Part shown: positions 42,472-51,569 of the stretch, in pieces
How positions within the stretch are numbered: position 1 is the stretch's first letter
Layout: every line of letters starts with the position of its first letter
Assembly (NCBI RefSeq): GCF_007859315.1
Contig: NZ_VOHA01000002.1
Span: forward strand, 310,001-374,000
Reading direction: 5' to 3'
Length of the DNA stretch: 64,000 bases
Origin: Reyranella sp. CPCC 100927
GTDB lineage: Bacteria > Pseudomonadota > Alphaproteobacteria > Reyranellales > Reyranellaceae
Made by a program: the position numbers and the translations under genes
The notes under the pieces: model-generated
Told to the model about the DNA's origin: nothing
Databases searched by the model: none
The model's input: only the letters and a program-made list of their open reading frames with translations

Positions 42472-44292
42472 CTACTCCACGACGACACTCTTGGCGAGAT
42501 TGCGCGGCTGGTCGACGTCGGTGCCCTTGGCCACGGCGGCGTGGTAGGCCATGAGCTGGACCGGCACGGCGTAGAGGATCGGCGCCACGAACGGATCGAC
42601 CGTCGGCATCGTCAGGCTGACGAACGCCTTGCTGCCCAGCCGCGCCACACCGGCGGCATCGGACAGCAGCACGGGCTTGCCGCCACGGGCGTGGGCCTGT
42701 TCCAGGTTCGATGCGATCTTGTCGGCCAGCGCATCGGTGGGTGCCACCACCACGACGGGCACGTCCTCGGCAATCAGCGCGATCGGCCCGTGCTTCATTT
42801 CGCCGGCCGGGTAGCCCTCGGCGTGGATGTAGCTGAGCTCCTTCAGCTTCAGTGCGCCTTCCAACGCAATCGGGTAGGCCGTGCCGCGGCCGAGATAGAG
42901 GACGTCGCGCGCTTCGGCGATCCTGTGCGCCACAGCAGCAATGGCGTCGTCGTGGTTCAGTACCTCGGCAATGCGTGATGGTACTTCGATCAGGGCTGCG
43001 ACCAGCTCGGCCTCGCGCTCGCGCGAGAGCGTCCCCCGGGCCCGGCCGGCGGCGATGGCCAAGGTTGCCAGCACCACGAGCTGAGCCGTGAAGGCCTTGG
43101 TCGACGCCACGGCGATCTCAGGTCCGGCCAGGGTCGGCACGACGACGTGGGATTCCCGCGCGATCGCGCTCTCGGGCACGTTGACGACCGACAGGATGGA
43201 CTGACCCTGGCTCTTGGCGTAACGCAGCGCGGCCAGCGTATCGGCGGTCTCGCCCGACTGCGATATCGCGATGCAGACGCCGCCCTGCGGCATCGGCGCC
43301 TCGCGATAGCGGAACTCCGAGCCGATGTCGGCTTCGACCGGCAGCCGGGCCACCTGCTCGAACCAGTACTTGGCGACCATGCCGGCGTAGAACGCCGTGC
43401 CGCAGGCCGTGATCGTCAGACGGGAGACGTCCTTCCAGTCGAACGGCAGCACCGGCGGCGTCACCGCGCGCGTGGTCGGGTCGAGATACGAGCGCAGGGT
43501 GGTGCTGACCGCCTCGGGATGCTCGTGCATCTCCTTGAGCATGAAATGGCGGTGATTGCCCTTGCCGATCAGTGCTCCCGACAGCGCCGTGGTGGTGATC
43601 GCGCGCTCGACCGGCTGGCCGTTGTTGAAGACGCGCGCGCCGTCCTGCCGCACGACGACCCAGTCGTCTTCCTCGAGATAGGAGATCCGCTTGGTCAACG
43701 GCGCCAGCGCCAGCCCGTCGGAGCCGAGATACATCTCGCCGTCACCGTAACCGATGGCCAGCGGGCAGTTGCGCCGCGCGCCGATCAGCAGGTCGTGCCG
43801 GCCGGCGAACAGACAGACCAGGGCGAAGGCGCCCTTCAGCCGCTCCATTGCCCGGCCCATCGCCTCCTCGGGCGTCATCTGACGCTCCAGATACGACGTC
43901 AGCAGCTGCGCCACCGCCTCGGTGTCGGTGTCGCTGTCGAAGCGCCGCCCCCGGGCTTCGAGCTCTGCCTTCAGCTCCTGGAAGTTCTCGATGATGCCGT
44001 TGTGGACGATGGCGACACGGTCGGTGGCGATCGGGTGCGCGTTGCGTTCGCTGACGCCGCCATGCGTGGCCCAGCGCGTGTGGGCGATGCCGGTGGTGCC
44101 GGCCAGCGGCTCGGCCGCAACCCGCGCATCGAGGTTCGCGATCTTGCCCTCGGCGCGGCGGCGATCGATATGGCCGTTCACCAAGGTCGCCACGCCGGCC
44201 GAATCGTAGCCGCGGTATTCAAGCCGGCGCAGACCCTCGATCAGGCGCGGCGTGACCGCGTCCCTGCCGATGATGCCGATGATGCCGCACAT
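42472..44292 (-). CDS. glmS: Glutamine-fructose-6-phosphate aminotransferase (isomerising)
   Basis: 606 residues. After Met removal Cys1 of CGIIGIIG is the glutamine amidotransferase nucleophile. HTRWATHGGVSERNAHP and the domain to about 225 are class II GATase; two SIS sugar-isomerase domains follow (about 285-420 and 455-595), ending NLAKSVVVE. It makes glucosamine-6-phosphate, the entry to UDP-GlcNAc, peptidoglycan and LPS. The frame upstream of this Met is discarded because the N-terminal Cys must follow the initiator. The start is 16 bases downstream of glmU. Confidence 0.98.
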   Translation of the reverse strand: MCGIIGIIGRDAVTPRLIEGLRRLEYRGYDSAGVATLVNGHIDRRRAEGKIANLDARVAAEPLAGTTGIAHTRWATHGGVSERNAHPIATDRVAIVHNGIIENFQELKAELEARGRRFDSDTDTEAVAQLLTSYLERQMTPEEAMGRAMERLKGAFALVCLFAGRHDLLIGARRNCPLAIGYGDGEMYLGSDGLALAPLTKRISYLEEDDWVVVRQDGARVFNNGQPVERAITTTALSGALIGKGNHRHFMLKEMHEHPEAVSTTLRSYLDPTTRAVTPPVLPFDWKDVSRLTITACGTAFYAGMVAKYWFEQVARLPVEADIGSEFRYREAPMPQGGVCIAISQSGETADTLAALRYAKSQGQSILSVVNVPESAIARESHVVVPTLAGPEIAVASTKAFTAQLVVLATLAIAAGRARGTLSREREAELVAALIEVPSRIAEVLNHDDAIAAVAHRIAEARDVLYLGRGTAYPIALEGALKLKELSYIHAEGYPAGEMKHGPIALIAEDVPVVVVAPTDALADKIASNLEQAHARGGKPVLLSDAAGVARLGSKAFVSLTMPTVDPFVAPILYAVPVQLMAYHAAVAKGTDVDQPRNLAKSVVVE

Positions 44293-44308
44293 GCTTCGAC
44301 TCTCCTGC

Positions 44309-45712
44309 TCAGCGCCGTGGCGCGCGGGCCTGCATCTTCCAGCCCTCATCCTTGGCTGTTTTCGCCCGCGCCTTCAGCTTGGTCCGCAGCGGCGTCGCAG
44401 CCTTGGGCTTGTCGACCTGGCGCGCGCGCCCGAAGGCCACGGCATCGGCGGCGACATCCGCCGTAATCACGCTGCCGGCCGTCACGTTGGCGCCGCGGCC
44501 GACGCGGACCGGCGCAATCATCGACGAATTGGAGCCGATAAAGGCATCGTCGCCGACCACCGTGCGCCATTTGCCGAAGCCGTCGTAATTCACGAAGATC
44601 GTGCCGGCGCCGATGTTCACCCGCGCGCCGATATCGCCGTCTCCGAGATACGAGACATGGTTGGCCTTGGTACCGTCACCCAGGGACGTGTTCTTCAGTT
44701 CGATGAAGTTGCCGATATGCACGTCGCGGCCGGTGCGGGTGCCCGATCGCACACGCGCGAACGGGCCGACACTGGAATGCGCCCCGATGGTCGCGGCCTC
44801 GATGTGGCAGAAGCCGTGAATGGTGACACCGTCGCCGACCGTGACACCTGGGCCGAAGACGGTGTTCGGTCCCACGCTCACGTCGCGGCCGAAGCGGGTG
44901 TCAGCCGCCAGCCAGACGGTCGCCGGATCGGTCATGGTCACGCCGCCATCCAGCGCGGCCTGCCGCAGGCGTGCCTGCATTGCGGCCTCGGCAGCGGCCA
45001 GATCCGTCTTGTCGTTGACGCCACGAAACTCGGCTTCGCTGCCCTCAACGGCCACGCACCGCCGGCCGGCCCGCCGGGCGATCGCTACCAGGTCGGTGAG
45101 ATAGTACTCGCCCTTGACGTTGTCGTTGCGCAGGCGCCGCAGCCACGCCGGCAGCAGCGCGCCGTCGATGACCATAACTCCCGAATTCACGAAGTCGATC
45201 CTGCGCTCGTCGGCTGACGCGTCCCTGCCCTCGACGATGCGATCGAGGTCACCGGCCTCGTTGCGCACCAGCCGGCCGTAGGGCGTGGGATCGGCAGCGC
45301 GGAAGCCCAGAACGCCCAGCGCCACACGATCGCGCCCGCGGCCTGCGACCTTGCGCCGCGCCGCCAGCAATCGGCGCAGGCTCGCCGCCGTCAGCAGCGG
45401 CGAATCGCCGAACATCACCATGACATCGCCGCGAAAGCCCTTGAGCGCCGGCAGCGCCGCCTTCACGGCATGGCCGGTGCCCAAGGGACGGTCCTGGACC
45501 AGGCAAGGAACCGGTGCCACCGCGCGCGCCACATCGTCGCGACCGGGTGGTCCGACGACGACGATGCGATCCGGCCGCAGCGTCTGGGCCGCCGCCAGCA
45601 CATGGCGGATCATCGGCCAGCCGGCGATCGGGTGCAGCACCTTGGGCAGGGCGGATTTCATGCGGGTGCCGGCGCCGGCGGCCAGCACGACAACGGCGAG
45701 GGGATGAGCCAT
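44309..45712 (-). CDS. glmU: Bifunctional UDP-N-acetylglucosamine pyrophosphorylase / glucosamine-1-phosphate acetyltransferase
   Basis: 467 residues. The N-terminal uridyltransferase has LAAGAGTRMKS, the GDSPLL metal site and VNSGVMVID. The C-terminal left-handed beta-helix has hexapeptide repeats and the acetyltransferase residues in NFIELKNTSLGDGTKANHVSYLGDGDIG. It carries out the last two steps to UDP-GlcNAc. It is in an operon with glmS, a usual alphaproteobacterial pairing. Confidence 0.98.
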   Translation of the reverse strand: MAHPLAVVVLAAGAGTRMKSALPKVLHPIAGWPMIRHVLAAAQTLRPDRIVVVGPPGRDDVARAVAPVPCLVQDRPLGTGHAVKAALPALKGFRGDVMVMFGDSPLLTAASLRRLLAARRKVAGRGRDRVALGVLGFRAADPTPYGRLVRNEAGDLDRIVEGRDASADERRIDFVNSGVMVIDGALLPAWLRRLRNDNVKGEYYLTDLVAIARRAGRRCVAVEGSEAEFRGVNDKTDLAAAEAAMQARLRQAALDGGVTMTDPATVWLAADTRFGRDVSVGPNTVFGPGVTVGDGVTIHGFCHIEAATIGAHSSVGPFARVRSGTRTGRDVHIGNFIELKNTSLGDGTKANHVSYLGDGDIGARVNIGAGTIFVNYDGFGKWRTVVGDDAFIGSNSSMIAPVRVGRGANVTAGSVITADVAADAVAFGRARQVDKPKAATPLRTKLKARAKTAKDEGWKMQARAPRR

Positions 45713-45783
45713 GGACCAAAGACGTTCGTGGGCGATATGCCGATCGCACTATGGCGAAATTCCCGACCGCCGTCAGCAGATTG

Positions 45784-46197
45784 TCATATCAGGCCCGTGC
45801 GGTTGCGGGGATCCCGCACGCCCAGTGAACGCAGCACCGGCACGACTTCGGCGCTGTTGTAGGGCTTGGCGAAGAACGTGACCAGCCGATCGCCCTTGAA
45901 CCGTTCGCGCAGCTCGCCGTCCTCGTAGCCGGTGGCGATGACGATGGGCAGATCGGCGTAGAGCGCGCGCAGGTCGACGGCCAGCGCATCGCCGGTGCGG
46001 TCCGGCAACCCGACGTCGAGGATCGCCGCGTCGATGCGTCCACGCAGGTCCGCGACCTTGTCCATCGCCTCGCTCGCGGAACCCACCGGTTCGACCGTGA
46101 AGCCGAAATCCTCCAGGGTGTCGGTAAGGGTCATGCGCACCAGCACCTCGTCTTCGACGACGAGAATGCGCGGCGCTGGAGTGGTGGGGGCAACCAT
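45784..46197 (-). CDS. Single-domain response regulator (CheY-like)
   Basis: 137 residues from MVAPTTPAPRILVVEDE. It is a receiver domain only: the acidic pocket Glu15/Asp16, phospho-acceptor Asp61 (AAILDVGLPD), switch Thr89 and Lys111 (FFAKPY) are all present. No output domain or adjacent kinase. FFAKPYNSAEVVPVLR resembles receivers that work with hybrid HWE/HisKA kinases in alphaproteobacteria. It lies 71 bases upstream of glmU on the same strand. Confidence 0.9.
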   Translation of the reverse strand: MVAPTTPAPRILVVEDEVLVRMTLTDTLEDFGFTVEPVGSASEAMDKVADLRGRIDAAILDVGLPDRTGDALAVDLRALYADLPIVIATGYEDGELRERFKGDRLVTFFAKPYNSAEVVPVLRSLGVRDPRNRTGLI

Positions 46198-46316
46198 GAG
46201 CGCTACTGTGGCAGTGCAGGCGATGCCAGCGCAAGCGTTGCGAGAAGGCTTGCGCCGCGCATTTGACGCCTCTAAGCAAGATGACAGACGCGTGACCCGA
46301 CCCCATCCCACTCTTC

Positions 46317-47009
46317 ATGCCGGCTGACATCGCTGCTTTTCCGTTTCGCACCGTCATCTTCGACCTCGACGGCACACTGATCGACAGTGCCGCCGACGTC
46401 GGCGCCGCGGTGAACCGCATGCTGGCCGATCACGGTCTGGCGCCGATCGACGTGATGGCGCAACGCGCGCTGATGGGCGAAGGCGGCCGCGTGCGCACGC
46501 GCAAGGCCTTCGCCATGCGCGGCAAGACGCTCGACGACGCGGAGCTCAACGCCCGCGTCCGCGACTTCGTGCGCTACTACGACGAACGCCCGACCGCGAG
46601 CACGATCCCCTACCCCGGCGTGATCACCACGTTGCGACGCCTCGCCGACGCCGATGTGCGGCTGGGCGTATGCACCAACAAATACGAAGGCTCGGCGCGC
46701 CAGATCATGGCGCAGCTCGGCCTGATGCCACCGATCGAGGACGTTGCCGGCGCCGACTCCTTCGATGTCCGCAAGCCGCATCCCGGGCACATCCTCCAGC
46801 TTCTCGATCGGATGGACGCCGATCCCCGAACGGCGCTGATGGTGGGAGATTCGATCCACGACGTCGAGGCCGCGCACGCCGCGAGCCTTCCGGTGATCGC
46901 TGTATCCTGGGGCTACACGCAGGTGCCGGCCCACGCGCTGGGGGCCGAGGCGGTCATTGAGCGGTTTGATGATTTGATCGAGGCCGCCCGTCGCCTGCCG
47001 CGGCGATGA
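46317..47009 (+). CDS. gph: HAD-family hydrolase, phosphoglycolate phosphatase-like
   Basis: 230 residues. HAD motif I is DLDGTLIDS, motif II VCTNKYEG, motif III KPHPGH and motif IV MVGDSIHDVEAA, with a helical C1 cap between I and II. It likely removes phosphate from 2-phosphoglycolate or a related metabolite. Its last 56 bases overlap the 3' end of the convergent AI-2E permease gene. Confidence 0.88.
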   Translation: MPADIAAFPFRTVIFDLDGTLIDSAADVGAAVNRMLADHGLAPIDVMAQRALMGEGGRVRTRKAFAMRGKTLDDAELNARVRDFVRYYDERPTASTIPYPGVITTLRRLADADVRLGVCTNKYEGSARQIMAQLGLMPPIEDVAGADSFDVRKPHPGHILQLLDRMDADPRTALMVGDSIHDVEAAHAASLPVIAVSWGYTQVPAHALGAEAVIERFDDLIEAARRLPRR

Positions 47010-48735
47010 GATCGGCCAGCGCACCGATCGTGCGGGCGACGGGATATGACGACTGTGCCATCGGGGTGCCGCCCTCAGGGGCAAAGGCACCGATGGCCAT
47101 CGGCACGTCGGGCACGCCCCGCGTGCGAAGCCGCCGCACAAGGTGATTGATGACCGTCGCCGAGCCGGGCAGCACCATGCAGAGCGCGACGGCATCGACG
47201 GGTTCCGCGTGGTCCTCGGTCGTCACCATGCCGCGCTGGCGCAGCGCGGCGGCCACCACCGCGGCGGCGGCGTGATCGAGGTCGCTGCGGCCGCCGACAC
47301 ACAGCACGCGAACACCGCTCGCCGGCGGTGACGGCTGGGCGTCGTCGGGGTCCGGCTCGGCATGATCGTCCTCGACGGCGGCGATGATCTCCTCGATGCC
47401 CTCGGCCACCTGCTGCTGGCGCTCGACATCCAGCGCCGCACGCCGGCGATCGGTCTCCGCCAGCATCAGCACCGGCAGCAGAACCTTGTCGTACAACGCC
47501 GGCGCGCCGTTGTCGCGCGCGTACTCGACCGCGATCTCCACCGCATCCAGTGGCGAGCGCGCCAGCAGCCGGTGATAGACCTGTGCTTCGCTCGGCAAGG
47601 TAGGCTCGTCGGCCAGCAGGATGCCCAGGAACGCCAGCTGCGGCACGTGGCGGCCCATCACCACCAGGCAAACGGTGAGCGGCATGGCCAGCAGCAAGCC
47701 GATCGGTCCCCACAGCGCCGCCCAGGTGATGGTCGAGATCAGCACCGCCAGCGGCGACATGCCTGTGGAACTGCCGTACAGCAGCGGCTCGATGATGTGC
47801 CCGGCGATGACCTCGCACACCACGATCAACCCCAGGGTCAGCAGCGGCAAGGTCCAGCCCGGCGACACCGCGATGGCGAGCAGTGTCGGCACCAGCGCGC
47901 CGATGGCCGGGCCGGCAAAGGGCACGAACCGCAGCACGCCGCCCAGCAGTCCCCAGACCAGCGGGTTGGGCATGCCGATGGCCCACAGGCCGGCGGCCAC
48001 GATGGTGCCGAAGCCGATATTGATCAGCACCTGGGTGGCCAGATAGCGGCTCAACCGCGTGACGGCATCATTGATCGCCTCGGTCGTGCGGCTGATGTCG
48101 CCGCGGCTCACGAGGTGGATCAGGCGGTCGCGCAGCGGCTCGCGCTCGAGCAGCATGAACGCCACCAGTATGATGATCAGGCCGGTCAGCAGCAGCGGCA
48201 CGAGCACCGGCAGCAGGAACGCCGCCACGATATCGAGCGCGGTCGCCCCTTCGATATCCGACGGCGCCGGCCTCGGCGCCGGCGGCTGCGTGCCGGCAGG
48301 GCCCTGCGGGCGCGTCAGTTCGCTCGCCAGTTCGCGCACGCCGCTGATCGCATCGGCGACCAGGCCGCCACCGCCGCGCAGGTCCTCGATCTTCTGATGC
48401 AGGTTGCTGCGGTACTTGGGCAGGTTGGCGGCAAGGTCGGTGATCTGCCAGGCCACCAGGAAGGCCAGGCCGCCGGCCACCACCACGGCCAGCAGCACGG
48501 ACAGCCCGACCGCCGGCTTCAGCCCCACGAACCGGCGCAGCCATGACACCAGCGGGCCCAGCGCGAAGCTGATCAGCGTCGTGAGCGCGATCGGAATCAG
48601 CACGTCGCGGCCGAAGTACAGGAAGCCGACCAGGATCGCCGCCGCCAGCAGGCCGGCTGCGATGGATTGCAGCGGCAGGCCGGTGCGTCCGGGCGTCGGG
48701 CCGGCAAGGGGCGGTGGCTGGGAAATCGGCAGCAT
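46954..48735 (-). CDS. AI-2E family permease with a C-terminal soluble domain
   Basis: 593 residues from MLPISQPPPLAGPTPG. About eight transmembrane segments form the AI-2E exporter-family (PerM/TqsA-type) core: LYFGRDVLIPIALTTLISFALGPLVSWLRR, GVLRFVPFAGPAIGALVPTLLA and GHIIEPLLYGSSTGMSPLAVLIS. About 200 residues follow the membrane domain. Their final part (RVLCVGGRSDLDHAAAAVVAAALRQRG) looks like a Rossmann-type fold, as seen in a longer alphaproteobacterial subtype. The transported solute is unknown. The 3' end overlaps the HAD gene antisense. Confidence 0.88.
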   Translation of the reverse strand: MLPISQPPPLAGPTPGRTGLPLQSIAAGLLAAAILVGFLYFGRDVLIPIALTTLISFALGPLVSWLRRFVGLKPAVGLSVLLAVVVAGGLAFLVAWQITDLAANLPKYRSNLHQKIEDLRGGGGLVADAISGVRELASELTRPQGPAGTQPPAPRPAPSDIEGATALDIVAAFLLPVLVPLLLTGLIIILVAFMLLEREPLRDRLIHLVSRGDISRTTEAINDAVTRLSRYLATQVLINIGFGTIVAAGLWAIGMPNPLVWGLLGGVLRFVPFAGPAIGALVPTLLAIAVSPGWTLPLLTLGLIVVCEVIAGHIIEPLLYGSSTGMSPLAVLISTITWAALWGPIGLLLAMPLTVCLVVMGRHVPQLAFLGILLADEPTLPSEAQVYHRLLARSPLDAVEIAVEYARDNGAPALYDKVLLPVLMLAETDRRRAALDVERQQQVAEGIEEIIAAVEDDHAEPDPDDAQPSPPASGVRVLCVGGRSDLDHAAAAVVAAALRQRGMVTTEDHAEPVDAVALCMVLPGSATVINHLVRRLRTRGVPDVPMAIGAFAPEGGTPMAQSSYPVARTIGALADLIAAAGDGRPRSNHQTAQ

Positions 48736-48847
48736 CAGGCGAAAGTCCGGGAGAAAGAACGCCCAGCGCGACCATATGGTTCCGCCGCGACACAGGCTTT
48801 CTTGACAGGGCGGCGCGCCCAACCTATACGGCGCGTCCGGGATCTAC

Positions 48848-48922
48848 GGGCGCTTAGCTCAGCGGGAGAGCACACCCTTCACACGGGTGGGGTCGTAGGT
48901 TCAATCCCTACAGCGCCCACCA
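48848..48922 (+). tRNA. tRNA-Val (anticodon CAC)
   Basis: Full cloverleaf: acceptor GGGCGCT/AGCGCCC, D-stem GCTC/GAGC, anticodon stem CACCC/GGGTG around loop TTCACAC (anticodon CAC, Val) and T-arm GTAGG-TTCAATC-CCTAC. CCA is encoded at 48920-48922. The sequence downstream becomes AT-richer and unlike the rest of the window, so this tRNA is a possible island attachment site. No second copy of its 3' end was found by eye. Confidence 0.96.
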
Positions 48923-49242
48923 TTCCGATGCCGATGAATAAGGGTTTCTCGCACCCTGGCCTAAGAGACGGGCCGAGCTCCTAACTGCGCCAAGAGCACG
49001 TGAACGTGCTCGGAATTGAGGGCCGCGGTTAACGGAGTTTGACCGCTGACGCGCGACCCATTCCCAACAAGCGGCGGCGCACGGTTTCAAACCGAGCACA
49101 GCGGTGCGTCGTAGACGGATCTGCCTCAAGTCGCACTTTGGGGGTGGTTCACGCTAACGGGAGGCACGATCAGTGGACGCACTGCAGGCTGCAGCCACAA
49201 TCCTCGCTGTGGTTGTCGAGCAGCACGCAGTACGACGTCACT
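48923..49242. other. Non-coding junction between tRNA-Val and the PIN operon
   Basis: 320 bases with no convincing gene. It contains the perfect inverted repeat GAGCACGT-GA-ACGTGCTC (48994-49011) and a CTGCAGGCTGCAG direct repeat near 49180. No integrase, transposase or att repeat was recognised. Confidence 0.45.
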
Positions 49243-50052
49243 CTATGGACGCTCAACCTTCTTACCTAAAGCAGCCGCAAGCGGTTCGTGATCCTTTGTG
49301 TTGGTCGTGAGTATGGTTGCGTCCTTTGGTGCAAAAAGGGCGAAATATGCATCTCCCAGGGATCGACAATCATCATCGGACATGCTGACCGTTGAGGACT
49401 TTCGAAGTTTCTTTAACACTGCCCTCCGCCGCGAGTCTTCACGGCGCCCGCCAGTATTTGGTATTGCGGAGAGTAACGCGCTGACGTCTGCCTGACGGCT
49501 TCTGATAGCAGGACCAAGGCAACACTCCCGATTAATCAGCCTACATCTGACAGGGTCCAAGTCTAACAGTTTGCCCACACGACGGATGTTGGGCTCAGCG
49601 TAACATGCAAGTTCTACGTGGTGGGTACCAATAGAACGCCTGCGGGCCCACGCTTGCTCGATCAAACGCCTAGTTAGAAGGCGAAACTCGTCGGCTTCTG
49701 CTTTGTCCCGCTCCTCCGGTGAGATGCCGCCGTGCGTGCTCGTGGCCAACTGAAATCTCACTAAGCTCGCTACCCTCAAGGCTTGCAGTGCACCCGCAAC
49801 CCTATTGCGTTGCGGCGTTCGTGAAAGATTCTGCAAGCTCTCTATCGTTAGACTGTAAGAGCCAAGTGACGCTAACTTGTTGTGAAAGTAGCGAAAGTAG
49901 TTCAACGGCCCACGTTTAAACTCCTTAATCGCATAGACCGGCACGTGAACATCAGAATATCGACGGATGGCATTCCGTGCCGAAATGTGTTGAGTTCCTA
50001 GGTTTATCAACAGATCGCAATAGACGGTGGTGTCCAGGAAAACTGCAGCCAT
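49243..50052 (-). CDS. PIN-domain-like nuclease, island gene
   Basis: 269 residues from the ATG at 50052, which overlaps the upstream stop (TGATG). The acidic pattern of a PIN nuclease is visible: Asp7 (VFLDTTVY), Glu44 (AIKEFKRG), Asp234 (LGDAYFALFAP) and Asp254 in TTNTKDHEPLA. The middle 170 residues are larger than in VapC toxins, which are about 130-140 residues, so this is not a standard VapC. Codon use is AT-richer than in neighbours. A ribonuclease toxin or defence effector paired with the coupled upstream protein is plausible but unproven. Confidence 0.65.
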   Translation of the reverse strand: MAAVFLDTTVYCDLLINLGTQHISARNAIRRYSDVHVPVYAIKEFKRGPLNYFRYFHNKLASLGSYSLTIESLQNLSRTPQRNRVAGALQALRVASLVRFQLATSTHGGISPEERDKAEADEFRLLTRRLIEQAWARRRSIGTHHVELACYAEPNIRRVGKLLDLDPVRCRLINRECCLGPAIRSRQADVSALLSAIPNTGGRREDSRRRAVLKKLRKSSTVSMSDDDCRSLGDAYFALFAPKDATILTTNTKDHEPLAAALGKKVERP

Positions 50053-50615
50053 CAATCTTCACCGTCCGCGAGATGACCGATCTCCACGAGATTCGTGGGG
50101 TAGGGCTTCATATCGAGATCTTCCAGGTCGTTTATGAGGAGATTCGCATCGTCAAATGTAAGGAAGATCCCTTCCCGGAGAGTTTGCATAATCCGCTTTA
50201 TGCAAAGAATGCGATCGCGTCTCGGTGGTTCAGTCGCAGCATTTCGAAGAGCATGAAAAACCGAGGCAATAACAAGTCCGAAACCATCACCAATCGCCCT
50301 GTGCGCGAACAATTCCGCCATGTGCGCATGAAGCAGCATCAATGCATTATCGGCATCAAACATCTCGTCGCGATTGAAGGCGTCCAGAGCGTCCTGAACT
50401 ACTTCAATCACCACTCCTAACCTTGCGCGAGCCTGTCCGACTCCGACATCAAACGAATCTTGATTCGTATACAGTTTGTCGAACGCCGTTTGCGATCCAC
50501 GCCTCTCACCTGAGACATCCACGACAGATTCACGAAGCACGTGGTCCGCGCTCGCTTCATCCTTAGATGTAACCTCAGCCTCAGATCGAAGTTCAACAAA
50601 TTGTAACGCAGCCAT
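50052..50615 (-). CDS. Hypothetical protein upstream of the PIN gene
   Basis: 187 residues, unrecognised. It is acidic and mostly helical (VVIEVVQDALDAFNRDEMFDADNALMLLHAHMAEL) with no membrane segment, Cys cluster or DNA-binding motif. It is coupled on both sides: one base after the preceding stop, and its own stop overlaps the PIN start. By position it could be an antitoxin or a partner of the PIN protein. Base composition matches the AT-richer island. Confidence 0.6.
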   Translation of the reverse strand: MAALQFVELRSEAEVTSKDEASADHVLRESVVDVSGERRGSQTAFDKLYTNQDSFDVGVGQARARLGVVIEVVQDALDAFNRDEMFDADNALMLLHAHMAELFAHRAIGDGFGLVIASVFHALRNAATEPPRRDRILCIKRIMQTLREGIFLTFDDANLLINDLEDLDMKPYPTNLVEIGHLADGED

Positions 50616-50616
50616 G

Positions 50617-51330
50617 TCATCCCCCTAGTATTATTTTACTATCTCTTCGAACCGTATGAACAATTTGTTTAATCCATGCACTGGGTTTGAGTTGTCCGGC
50701 GCTTGTAGAAGAACTGATATAGTAATCAACATCCAAAAGTATTTCACTTTGTTCGTGCTTTACGCTAGCCAGCACCTCAGGATCAACTTCTATGCCGGGC
50801 GTAAATTCAACCTTTCGGGTTTGCGCTCTTAGCCGGATTAAAACACCAGACGCTTCATCTTGCCATCTTACTGCAGTCTCCGGTTCAGATACCTTCCCTT
50901 CTATGTTGAAGTGTTTTCCGCTAATTGTAGGGCCAAATGGCGTATTGCATACTAAATCTGCCGCCTCGTCAGCATTCTTGCATGTCTGATAAAATTGAAG
51001 TCGCAGGCCTACGCGGCTAAACACTTTGAGTTGTAACTCCCGGGCAATCAGAAGATAGCCATCGTCTATGTGACGAAAGACGTTGGCCAAATCTCGATCA
51101 ACGCGATGAAAAGCGAAATTGAATTTATCTAGCTCTACCAGGCAGCTCGTTCGCTGGTCCAATCTGAGGCCTTGTTTGTTGGGATGAACTTCTTGGACTA
51201 TCAAATCTGGCCAAGCACCTTGTAAACCATGTGCAATATAACCAGCTCGATCCCACAGTAGGAACGAAGGAATGTATCGCAGCTCGAAGTAAAGTGACTT
51301 GAGCGCGAATGAGTCGATTGAAAGAGACAT
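50617..51330 (-). CDS. Hypothetical protein, possibly TIGR04255-like, first gene of the PIN operon
   Basis: 237 residues starting MSLSIDSFALKSLYFELRY. The overall pattern is an ELRY start, VFRHIDDGYLLIARELQLKVFSRVGLRLQFYQ in the middle and EILLDVDYYISSS...WIKQIVHTVRRDSKIIL at the end. It reminds me of TIGR04255-type proteins, a family of unknown function often found in variable regions, but this is a weak resemblance. A promoter-like CTGTCA-17-TATACA sits upstream near 51375-51400 on the minus strand. It is the first of three coupled island genes. Confidence 0.55.
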   Translation of the reverse strand: MSLSIDSFALKSLYFELRYIPSFLLWDRAGYIAHGLQGAWPDLIVQEVHPNKQGLRLDQRTSCLVELDKFNFAFHRVDRDLANVFRHIDDGYLLIARELQLKVFSRVGLRLQFYQTCKNADEAADLVCNTPFGPTISGKHFNIEGKVSEPETAVRWQDEASGVLIRLRAQTRKVEFTPGIEVDPEVLASVKHEQSEILLDVDYYISSSTSAGQLKPSAWIKQIVHTVRRDSKIILGG

Positions 51331-51569
51331 GCGATCGACGTTCTTTCATCATTGATATTCGATGTATATTTTAGCAGGGTTATGCTGACAGGACTAGTAT
51401 CACTGACTAACAATGGCCTGCGTTTCAGAGAACACTGACACGCATAGGTCATTGATGCGTCACGATCTTCGCCCGGCTGATTTCCCCGGCCGTTGCGGCT
51501 GCAACGGCAATCGTTCACATCAGCGTCTCAGTGGCAGCTACACCGCAAAATCGAAGGCTGCAAGCGGGT

